Shown here: positions 22,445-31,796 of the stretch, in pieces
Position numbering within the stretch: the stretch's first letter is position 1
Layout of the letters: the number at the start of each line of letters is the position of its first letter
Assembly (NCBI GenBank): GCA_001949185.1
Contig: BDGG01000007.1
Location: 2,104,130-2,168,129 of the forward strand
Length of the DNA stretch: 64,000 nt
Source of the DNA: Ramazzottius varieornatus
Taxonomy: Eukaryota; Tardigrada; Eutardigrada; Parachela; Ramazzottiidae
Reading direction: 5' to 3'
Notes under the pieces: model-generated
The model's input: the letters and a program-made list of their open reading frames with translations, nothing else
Told to the model about the DNA's origin: nothing
Database searches by the model: none
Program-made: the position numbers and the translations under genes

Positions 22445-23310
22445 AAAGAAAATCAACACTTTTTTTCCACCATGTGAAAAGCGCCAGATTTTCGAAAGCA
22501 ATTTCATATAGTCGCGCCGTCAACATCTGACCATCCCTTCATAATCCACTTAACCGAATGCAAGGCCGTAAGGGACTTCTTGTACTCCTCAAGGTTTTGA
22601 AAGTTCTGTTTGTTCGGCGATGCTCGGCCTTCGCAGCGCTTTCGCGTGCCTGAAAGGCTTTGATTATGCCTTGATCAAGCGGTTGAATTCTGCTAGTCTG
22701 TTTCGGAAGCAAGAAAATGAGCTTCACGTGGGATAGACTGTCGACCTTATGACCTGATGCGTCGTCCAGCCAAAGCAGAATCTTACGAATCTGTTTTTTG
22801 TCATTTTCTTGTTGAGTTCTGTTAGCCAGAAAGCACAGACAACCCCCGTTATCCAGGCCTTTTTGTTGCTCGCCCAGATACAGCCAGCTTTTTTGAAGTC
22901 CAGTTTTGCCTTAGTAAAGGCATGCGGCTTCTTGGATCGGCCAGTGATGAGAGGAGGGAGCTTCTCGCCAGACGCACTGCAGCAAAACATGACTGATATG
23001 CGCGAAGGGAAGAGTTCCAGTATCCTCCGCTTTTCACCCAATGTTTGCCTATCGCGTGTTCTTCCTTCACCGACAACATCGAGTTCGGTAGTAGGATGAG
23101 AAACAGGCCATTTCCGTGGTCAGCGAGTTCTGTTTCCTGGATACAGGGATCTGTCGATTGCAAGGCTCTACCGGAAGTGCCTTTCGTTGTTCGCTGATTA
23201 TACGCTAGATATACCCCATTGAACCTCCGTCTGTCGAACGCATCCTCAATTTTAAAATGTCTGGCTGAATCTCCGATGCTTGTTTGATAATGACGCGGTG
23301 CGATAAGCAA
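22445..23310 (-). pseudogene. Tigger-type transposase remnant
   Basis: Minus-strand frames read LLPNSMLSVKEE, then RISVMFCCSASGEKLPPLITG, then AWITGVVCAFWLTELNKKM. After a frame change near 22795 they read KILLWLDDASGH and TSRIQPLDQGIIKAF. This is the DDE_1 catalytic core of Tigger/jerky-like transposases, with all three acidic regions recognisable. Further decay (frame change near 22610, then a stop) affects the C-terminal helix region around 22.5 kb. The N-terminal DNA-binding domain is absent. Confidence 0.75.
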
Positions 23311-23514
23311 GAGAATGTTCGGAACTTTTAGCAGAGAAAAAAAGCGTGAGAAACAGGTTGCTTCTGTTGCGTGAATGAACTATCGAACAATAATTCAAAA
23401 CTACCTATGGTGAGCACTCTTGTGTTTTCCGCAATTTTGCAATTTTGAAATCGAAAAATGGTGTCCACTTCTCGAGCGACCGGACTGTAATATGTTTGGA
23501 CTGCGATGTATTGT

Positions 23515-23860
23515 AGCTACAAGGAGAAACCAGCGGAGTTGTCCATGTAGAATTGCATGGGAGAGTTGTCTGCCCTGGATCTCATCCTCCAGTCATCGAA
23601 CCTCGCCATGCTTAAGTTTATCCGATATGGAAAAAACGTCTATTTATTTGTCAACCATAGTATACACGAAAGAAAAGCGGATTTATTGAGAGACATCTGT
23701 TGGGAAGAGGGGCGGTCGACACAATGTTAAAAAGCCTGTTTTGAAAATCAGTCGATTTTAATCAATCAAGTTACGCTACACATGCTTGTGTAGACTTTTG
23801 AGGGTGGGCAAGCCCATCATGCGATTTTGCATGGACAACTCCGCTAGTTTGCCTCCTACA
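23515..23860. repeat. Foldback element with AGCGGAGTTGTCCATG arms
   Basis: The left arm (about 23517-23560) and right arm (about 23815-23860) are inverted copies sharing AGCGGAGTTGTCCATG and (A)TTGCATG-like cores. A solo arm of the same family, with GCGGAGTTGCCCATG, occurs at 26372-26460. No coding capacity. Confidence 0.6.
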
Positions 23861-24107
23861 GTGGCATTGCCGTAAACGGCAAGAGGAGGCTTTCCCCCGC
23901 CGATTGAGCGACCATGTGGAACGATAACAAGCTTTTTCTCAGGTCAATGCCATCATCCGCAATTTTCAAGTCAAGAAGGGCCTTGAGCTTCCTCTTAAAA
24001 GTGTAGCCTGCCCGTTGACACAGGTGCTTGGTTGTTATTAGCCACAGAAGCTGTAGTGTGGGCAGCTGCACGGTTTTAGCACTAGCCTTCAGCCTTCTCG
24101 TTCAAAA

Positions 24108-26079
24108 ATGGCTAGTATCGATGTCCTACTGATGTCGTCTCTCCTGTTGTCTGCAGGTCCGATCGACGCTACCAAGGCCGGCAACAAATGTGGACTTGCA
24201 GGAGGCAGTCTAAAGGACCCGTTTGGTTTACGTGGGCAGTTTCTGCAAAGCACCATCCAAGCTGCAAATCCGACCACGCTGTCAGCGCTGGACACCAACA
24301 ATATAGCAGGCGGTCGAGCTGCTGCTGTTGTTTCATCAGCTGACAGGCTGAACACCAGCTTGATGTCTTTTGTGGATATACCGGCAGCGACTACTGCCTC
24401 ACCTACATCGCCCTTGGCGCTTGTGGTATCGGCTGTTCGTGGAAGCTCCGGTATTCTTGATGGTGGTTCCGTCAACGAGGCGGGCACTGGTAGACGACGA
24501 GTCATCCCGCGGTCGCTCGACCAGCCTCAAGCCGGTCAGAGACAGTTGCTAGACAAAGTGTCTGGCGGTACGCAGGCTGCACAACCTGGACAGTTGTGCT
24601 GGCAGGTAGGAAGCAGCAGTCACACCCAGACAATTAGCTGATCAAGGACCACAGCATCTGCAGCTGGGTTTCGGCTACCAAATGACCCTTTTCTGACATG
24701 AAACTTGAGAGAGTAGGGGCGTCGGATGGTAGCTTTGCCATACCTCGCCGTGGCTTAAAGTCTCAAGACACTGTTCGCCCTTTCGGGAAGATATCCCAGA
24801 GAATTTCAGGGGTGATTAACAACTAAAACACCCGAGGCTGGGGGTTTGGTGTCAAAACGATTGTATGTGTAGTTCTTACGCTATGTGACGTTATTGTTGA
24901 TGTCAAAATGTTTTCGGAAAAAACTTCAAACCTCTTTGGATCTTCCTGACGTGTCCGTTTGACCAGTAGTCAGTTGGCCAAATGGCTTCAACTTCGTGTC
25001 CCTCGACGTTGGCTCATGTTACCTCATCAGCAGTTAAAAAAAGCCCCTGGGGGCCCAAAACTTCGAAACCGATTTCTGAACGATGGTGTTATTAGTTAAT
25101 GTTCCGGAAATTAGGGCGCTGGAACCCAGCTGTATGGCCTTTCCTCTCCATGTTCTGTGCACTTTTCTCTGCTGGCCAGTTAGTTTACAACGGCCCTCTT
25201 TATTTGCTGTGCACAGGTCAAGGTTAATTTGCTGTCACGGATCTCACCGGGTCGCTATAGCGTCTCCAGCTGTGGCGGTGTCATCATTGGTCCCTCCACT
25301 ATTCTCACTGCTGCCCACTGTCTCACCAATCCCATAGCGGGCTCCTCTAGGTACCAAAAGGCCTTATAACCGTCAGCGGAAAGCTCGATCCATTATAACC
25401 CATATTAGCCTATTCATATAAGCTGAGGCATGCGCTGTGACTCTGTAGGTCGGCAGTTTCTGCGGAAGACATCTCGGTCCACACCGGCGACTGGGCGACA
25501 TCCAGCTGCAACAACGCAGAGCCTCCATCCTGCTCCGCTGACCACAGCGTCCGCAACTTGACCATCCACCCGGCTTACAAGGCCACAGTAAGCGACAACG
25601 ACCTGGCACTGCTCTCTCTGGACAAGGCAGTCAACTTGGCAGACCAGTGCAACTGCGCCCTCTGTCTGCGCAACGCCAGCCCCGCCATCGGTCAAAGCTG
25701 TATCGTCAGCGGAAGCGGCGATGACTTGGCCATGTCCGACCTGACCTCCTTCACCGCCCCCCGGTGGGCACCGCTGACCATCCGCCAAGCCAGCTTGACC
25801 ACCTCGGCTTGCGGCTTCAACATCGACGAAGAGACAGGACAACCCACGGATTTGGATCTCTTTTTGTGCGCTGGAGGCCTGCCAACGGAAAGAAGCTGTC
25901 AGGGTGACAGTGGTGGACCTTTAGTGTGCTACGATTTCTCATCCGCTTCCCATTACCTGGCCGGTGTCTACTCTTTCGGGCCGCCCTGTGGCCTCAATAT
26001 CGGAGCTATGTACAGCAGCATTGTCAAGTATTTGGACTGGATTGTTACCAGTAGCAACGGCGATGTCACTTTAGCATAG
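24108..26079 (+). CDS. Secreted trypsin-fold serine protease with long pro-region
   Basis: Three exons in phase: 24108-24605, 25217-25350 and 25449-26079, giving 420 residues. A signal peptide (VLLMSSLLLSA) is followed by a Ser/Thr/Ala-rich pro-region of about 130 residues. Activation would occur after Lys150 to expose VSGGTQAA, a variant of the usual IVGG. The triad is His200 (TAAHC), Asp262 (DNDLALL) and Ser365 (CQGDSGGP). Several Cys pairs fit the S1 family. The residue equivalent to chymotrypsin 189, six before the catalytic Ser, is Arg359 (ERSCQGDSGG) and not Asp, so specificity is not trypsin-like and may favour acidic P1 residues. That last point is inference. Intron 1 contains a dispersed repeat at about 24.75-25.08 kb. 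Confidence 0.9.
24750..25080 (+). repeat. Dispersed repeat, GACCAGTGGTCAG family, copy 1
   Basis: Shares ordered blocks with 40195-40660 (+) and 42925-43330 (-): an ACTGTTC...AGAGAATTT block, a GGATCTTCCTGA-like block, TTTGACCAGTAGTCAG, GGCCAAAT, and a GGGGGCCCAAAACTTC block. It lies inside intron 1 of the serine protease gene. No coding capacity. Confidence 0.6.
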
Positions 26080-26683
26080 CTGACAATGTGCGCAAATTGT
26101 CTTGTTAAATGATTCAAAACGTTGTAGAGCATTTCTTGACTCTGCTCCCTTCGGTGTCAAAAGGATGTCACTCACGTATGCATACGCTCGTCTTCGGTAA
26201 CTGCATTGGCATCGTAAAGCTGCAGAGCCCGCAGACCGTGCATGCAGCCGTGCACTGTTGTATCCAGTCTGGTCATGAATTTCGTCCTTAACGATCAATC
26301 AAGCAACACAAGTCAACTGAAGTCTGATATTGAAAAACTGATATAAAAAGTAAGTTGAGAAAGCTCGTTTTTGCTACGAGGTGAAACTAGCGGAGTTGCC
26401 CATGTAAAATCGCATGATGGAGATGTCCACCCTCAGAAGTCTACACAGGTATGTGTTGGTTGAACTGGTAATCAGTTTACAGTGAGAGTTTGCCCACTTC
26501 CTAGTTGGCTGGTACGGTACAGCCGCCCAGCAGCATAATCCATTGCTCTTTGCAGCCCACGATGCGTACACCCACGTACGGTGTTAATTGTTTCTGCATA
26601 TCTGTACACATCAGAAGTGTAGGGTAAGCAAGTCAGATTCTATTGTGCCAAGATTTAGAAATTAGAAGTGTGTATTCTTCTGA
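26080..26683. other. Spacer between protease and receptor genes
   Basis: No gene. Contains a solo arm (26372-26460) of the foldback family at 23515-23860. Confidence 0.45.
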
Positions 26684-27787
26684 ATGATGATGTACCCGAT
26701 GGACGTTTCACAGTCGCTTGGGTCGAACTGTACGGGTATCGGATCGAGTACTGTAAATAATGCTTCTAGTTCGACAGCTAATGGGTCCATGTCCCAGTCG
26801 ATATTGGCCCTTCGATTTTATCTGCTTTTGCTTCTAAGTTTGACCTTTGGACTCTTCAATCTTGTTTGCTTCGTCACTGTCTTGACTACGAAGAATTTGC
26901 GGGGCGGAGCGGGTATATTGCTGGGCCACATGATGCTAGTGGAGGCTACCATGTGTCTCCTGTTCTTTCCAATAAGCCAAGTTTTCGTATATGTTCATCT
27001 GCGCTCAGTCCCCACCTGCCGTATCTTCATGTTCTTTTTCGCTCTTGTCAACAACGTCGGCTTTTACAACATCTTAATCTTGGCCGTCAACCGTTTCATA
27101 GCCATCAACCTACCGTTACACTATCACAAGTTGTCGACAGCCAAGTGCAATGCCGCTTTCGTCTTGACCAGTTGGGTTGTCTGCATAACGCTTAATCTGC
27201 CCATGGAATTCAACGGTGGTGTTGGGCACTATGGAGTCAATCCTGTTTATGGAGGATGCATAACCGAGGTTGTAAGGCCAGAGCTCTTTGATTACAAAAC
27301 GTTACATTCCTACTTGGCTATTTATTTCCCGTTGGCCATGACTGGCCTTCTGTACGGCTGCGTGCTGCTCAAGCAGCTATCGAAGTGTAAGCGTATAACA
27401 CCGGCGTCGCAGATGACAACGAGGGAGGCAGGAATAATCAAGCGGAAACTAAGAATATTTTGGATGTTGCTAGTCTCGTATGTGCTCTATGCCTTCTGTT
27501 TCCTGACGTACCCTGTTCTTACCCGCGCCTTGCCGGATACTGTCTCCAAGTATCCAATGTTGCCTCTGTGGATTCTGCTTATCGTCGTCTGCGGCTATTT
27601 CGTTCATCCGGTGAGAGTTCTTCAAAGTCTCGACAGCTCTCTTCGCTGCTGCTGCACTACTCTGTGTCTTTATTGATCTGTTTAGATGTTCCTGATCACT
27701 ATGAGTAGCGATCACCGGAAAAGCCTGCGAGCGTTACTGCGCCGGCTGGTACTAGAACAGGGACCGACTCAGGATAGCCGCCGTTGA
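26684..27787 (+). CDS. Rhodopsin-like 7TM G-protein-coupled receptor, orphan
   Basis: Two exons, 26684-27610 and 27686-27787, join in phase to give 342 residues. Three Met codons are adjacent at the start. The extracellular N-terminus has several N-x-S/T sequons. Seven hydrophobic segments are readable, the first at about residues 42-68. A Cys at the start of TM3 (VPTC) and one in loop 2 (GGCITE) can form the conserved disulfide. TM3 ends NRF in place of DRY. TM7 reads GYFVHPMFL where NPxxY is usual, and this motif is completed across the intron. The tail is short and basic. The altered NRF and HPxxL motifs suggest an unusual rhodopsin-family subgroup, ligand unknown. A broken relative lies downstream. 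Confidence 0.88.
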
Positions 27788-29190
27788 GATGAAGCATGCC
27801 TACAAGAAGTAACCTGCGGATGGCGCTAAAGAGATCTGCCGGAGCGCAGCCATCTACCATAGACATGTTTTCGGACAAAGTGTTCCTTCAGTTCAACATG
27901 CTTCGGAAATAAGCAGCAGCATCGGCGGGAAATGATCTTGAGAAATGACCACTTGACGGAGCGGCCCAGTATATCCAGACCAAACGCTACAGACAGAAAA
28001 GGTCAAAACTGACTGTAAAATGACCTCATCACAGGCCGCACTCTTCCATGGCGGACCTCGAGACATGTTGGTCAAGATCTAGAATCTTCCTCCTGCTCAT
28101 TCACAGTGTGTACTGCTTGTGTTGTACTAGCCTTCCAACTCAACCTAATTGGTACTTCGACTGAGATCTGGGCTTAGACCCACAGCTTTACAGTTTACAC
28201 TACATTGCGCAGCTCACCCTCCAGCGCGACAGAAGTGTAAACTTTGGACGACTCGCGGTCTTTGAATTCGTGTGAAATTGTCGTATGACAACTAACAAGC
28301 GGTTTCTGCTCATCTTGGTGGAGATTTTGGTCTAGAGTTTTGTGAAGATACCGTTTGTTTGCTCATCACTGACTTCACTTCACTTTACGCAACTGTCCCA
28401 AATGTGGGCATGAAGCAAACAGTGGGCAGCGGAGCGAAGACGGCGCGGGCCAGCTAAAGTTGTTCCAGTCAAATGTATTGATCGGAGCAATCTCGCTTTC
28501 GCTCCGCTGCCCACAGTTTTGTCCATGGCCACACATGGGGCAGGCGCGTGTACCTACCTGTTACGGGCAAGTTCGAAAAGAAGTAAGTTCGAAGCAACTC
28601 TAATAAGCTGAGACAACTGAGCTTCAGGAGAAGCTTCACTTTAGTTACTCACAAAAAAGAAAAGGGCGGAAATTAACGAAACGAGAGCACTTCTTTGTTG
28701 GGTCGATTAAAGATCGCGCATCATTAATCGGTGTCTTGAGAAACTAAGGAGAAAAGAGGGCGTCGACCGGTGGGATCTCAACTAGAACATGGTCAGCAAC
28801 AGAAGCTTTATGAGCCAGGGAAATCAGGGAGGACCAACAAGCTAACGATGCATAACCGTGCTCATAGCTCTTTTTTCAATTCAGGGTCGATAAAAACCCT
28901 TCAATTTCAGATATTAGTCGAGCGCATATGGTACTTGTTTGTTCTCAACTAATCGTTAGGCTTTGAGGTATCGGGACGAACCATTTGTACCGACTGGATC
29001 CGACGGTCGAGTCATAACTTCAAGTCCAAGTTCGAATAGTTTTTTTAAAGCAAATTTTGACGAAAGAGTTGCCTATAAGACGCGCCTGGATGTGAGCTGT
29101 TGCGCAACGAGATCCTTCAAGTGGGGTGGAAAGGTGCATCTGTTAGAATGAATTTCATGGCATCATGAATGCGATCAATCCTTCATACGC
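27788..29190. other. Intergenic, one MITE, no gene seen
   Basis: No exon-like frame. Contains a foldback element at 28397-28540. Confidence 0.4.
28397..28540. repeat. Foldback element with GTGGGCAGCGGAGCGAA arms
   Basis: The left arm 28397-28438 and the inverted right arm 28499-28540 share GTGGGCAGCGGAGCGAA and outer CCC(A/C)ATGTG-like ends. About 144 bp, no coding capacity, target duplication not resolved. Confidence 0.65.
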
Positions 29191-29201
29191 ATTACCGATG
29201 A

Positions 29202-29430
29202 TTGATCATCGCCCTGGTGAAACAAAAGAGGATGATTTTCCGAGCCGTGCTCGTTCCTTGCTTGCTGTACTCTTTTTTGTTCCTGACACACGCCGTAATG
29301 ACTCGAGCTTTCTGCAAAATGGCCTCACAACATCCGATGCTTCCGCACTGGATGCAGGCTTTCGTCATCTGCGGATACTCCATTCATCCGCTAACCTTTG
29401 GACTAATGATGACAATCCAGGTGCAAACAC
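29202..29430 (+). pseudogene. Fragment of a 7TM receptor related to the upstream gene
   Basis: The frame reads LLYSFLFLTHAVMTRAF, QHPMLPHWMQAFVICGY and SIHPLTFGLM. These align residue by residue with TM6-TM7 of the receptor at 26.7-27.8 kb (VLYAFCFLTYPVLTRAL, KYPMLPLWILLIVVCGY, FVHPMFLITM). The equivalent of the intron between VHP and MFL is missing here, so the fragment is continuous across that point. Nothing upstream gives TM1-TM5. It is probably a decayed tandem duplicate or a retro-copied fragment. Confidence 0.75.
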
Positions 29431-29984
29431 CCAACTGCATACCCCTCAACAATGGAAAATCCTTTCCTTTTGCAGATACTGGGCAAACTGCTCGAACTTC
29501 CTTGCCGTACACGCAGGAAAAGGAAGTTTGGCCCAGTAAAAAGTTTGGGCCAAACGGAAAGACGGCAAACTAAAGATTCAACCGTAGAAAACTGCGAAAA
29601 GCTGAATGGGTGTGAATCACACATGTAAGTACGTACTTCCATTCCGCAGTTTCGGAACCGTCTGGCTAAACTTCCTTTTCGTACGTCAACGATTCGGCTC
29701 TTTTGGAGCGGGAAATGATCATTAAGGCCTGTTTTCCATCAAGACCGATAAAGATGAACGAAGTCTTCCTCGCTGTTCCTGTAGAGCACACCGGAGCATG
29801 GTTTCCTTCAAACTAATACAGCAAACTTCTAGTTTCAAGCCAGTGCAATTGGTACGACAGACAACAACCTCAGCACAGCCCACTCGTTTGAGGTCCGTAC
29901 ACTCTTCTTCCGTTTCTGTTTGCCACCGGCCAACCATCAGCCGTACAGCTTGCGAAAAACGAAAGAAAGTGACGTCGCATTCTA

Positions 29985-30330
29985 CGGACAATCAGTTTTT
30001 ATCGAAAATCAAGCACTTGTCTGCTACCATATGTCATATGAAACGCGCCAGCTTTGCGAAGGCAGTTTCGTAAGCCGAACTGCCATGCCTTCACAATCCA
30101 TTTGAGTCGAGTGTTGCACTGTTGAACCCTATAGTTCTCTTCGAGGTTCTGGAATTTTTTTCTGTTTTCGAAGAGCCAAAAGTTAATGCAACTGGTAGCT
30201 TTTGTTGTTGCATTCGGATGAATAAACAATCAAAAAACTTCATGACGATGTGTTCGTTATGACTTTGCCAACTTGAATTGGAGGAATAGTGTACGGATCT
30301 CGAACGAGCAGACTGCTGAGGTTGTTGACT
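29985..30330 (-). pseudogene. Short Tigger transposase C-terminal remnant
   Basis: The minus-strand frame reads FQNLEENYRVQQCNTRLKW, then IVKAWQFGLRNCLRKAGAF. This matches the region just beyond the DDE core that is also readable, with decay, in the remnant at 22.5 kb (NLEEYKKSLTALHSVKW, then NCFRKSGAFHM). Only this tail survives. Confidence 0.55.
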
Positions 30331-31790
30331 GTCGTACCAATTGCAATGCCCGTGACACACTGGCTTGAAACTAGAATGTCGCTCTGATATTATTCCGCAT
30401 CTGACGTTTTAAGCGTCAGATTGAAGAAAAAGGCTCTTAGGTGGTTGTATACGACCGCTTCAACAAGAAATGACTGAACTCGGAGACATACTTTTTTTTC
30501 CCTTGGGACGAAACTCAGAAGCCAAGTTCCGTGCTTCGTGGACATGCCGCAAAACTCATCGTGCACGTAATGAATCCCTGGTGAGGTTGCTGGGGGTAGC
30601 GTACCAGGAACACGGTTTAACTTTACGTGCGTGCATGACGTATCACTGTGTCGCGGCACGCTCATGAAGCACTGGACAGCGAAAGATGCCGAATTAATTT
30701 TGTTGTTGAAATTACGGAAACTTCTACGACAAAACTTTACGTCTGGAGCGCGCCTCCCGCACTGCAGCTGTGCTATGCTGCAGTACAGCTGCAGTGCGCA
30801 AAGTGACGCAATTTGTGTAACACAGCAGTGTGTAGCAGGGGGCCGAAGACTACCGTGCAGATCCACCTACCGAACCTAACAAATATTGAAGCTTTTGGGT
30901 TTCAGGCATCTGACAAGGGGCATCTGCCTGTCCCGACGTCGCGACAGCCAAACCGTCCCGGCAAAACGATAGAAGAGAGTCTCGCTGTTCACCCACATGT
31001 GAAATCCAAAGAGTTCATGGACGAAGACCCGATGGTAAGATGATGGTTCCTTGGAAGCATGGGAAAGAATTAGCCTGGGATGTAACAATTGTGGACACGA
31101 TGGTGAAGTCATACGTCTGGAAAGAGGAGAAAGTTGGCAACCCAGCCGAAGATAGAGAGGGAAGGAAGGTCCAAAAGTGTCACAACATTGGCTCGCAGTA
31201 GCGGTTTGCTCCTCTCGGTTCGAAACGTGCGATTTGTGGAGACCTTCTGCTACAGAATTAGTGAATGCCACGGAAAAGACAGTTGTCTAATCTTGTGAAT
31301 CTCTCTCGCTCTACACTATTTGAAGCAACTTCGAAAGTCTTTTTTTGTTTTGGGGATACTCAACGCGACTAAAGCCTTAGATGAGGCCTTTTTTTGTAAA
31401 GAAGGGAAAAGCGATTTCTTCTTGATTTTTTATTTTTGTCCAGTCTTCAAATTCTGCTTTTTTGAAGAAGCGTTTTGGGTGTCTGAATAAAACTTCCAGT
31501 CAGTGAAATCTTAATTTATATTCACAGAGATTTCCTACAAGGTTCCAGCAAGGCAACAGAAGAGCGCGAGCGACAAGCATCGCCCCAACATCAGACAAGT
31601 CTATAAAAGTTAAATAAACATAATCAAACCTTTTCCCAAACACTTCTTATCGTGTTATTCTCATCGTGTAAGTTTCCAACCTCCTGTAAGAAAGCAGAAC
31701 ATCGAAGCGCCATTACAATGCCAAAGCTAAAGGAGCGGGAAAAGCGAGAGGCTTTTGTAACTCAACTCAATAAGAGTAGTAAAAAGTAAA
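30330..31790. other. Intergenic, repeat remnants, no gene seen
   Basis: The segment 30750-30885 is an inverted relative of 45830-45960 (GCTGTGCTGCAG-rich core plus a shared GGTAGTC/GACTACC flank). The segment 30914-30990 is a solo arm of the element at 41327-41857. Low-complexity T-rich DNA follows to 31.7 kb. Confidence 0.45.
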
Positions 31791-31796
31791 AGATGG

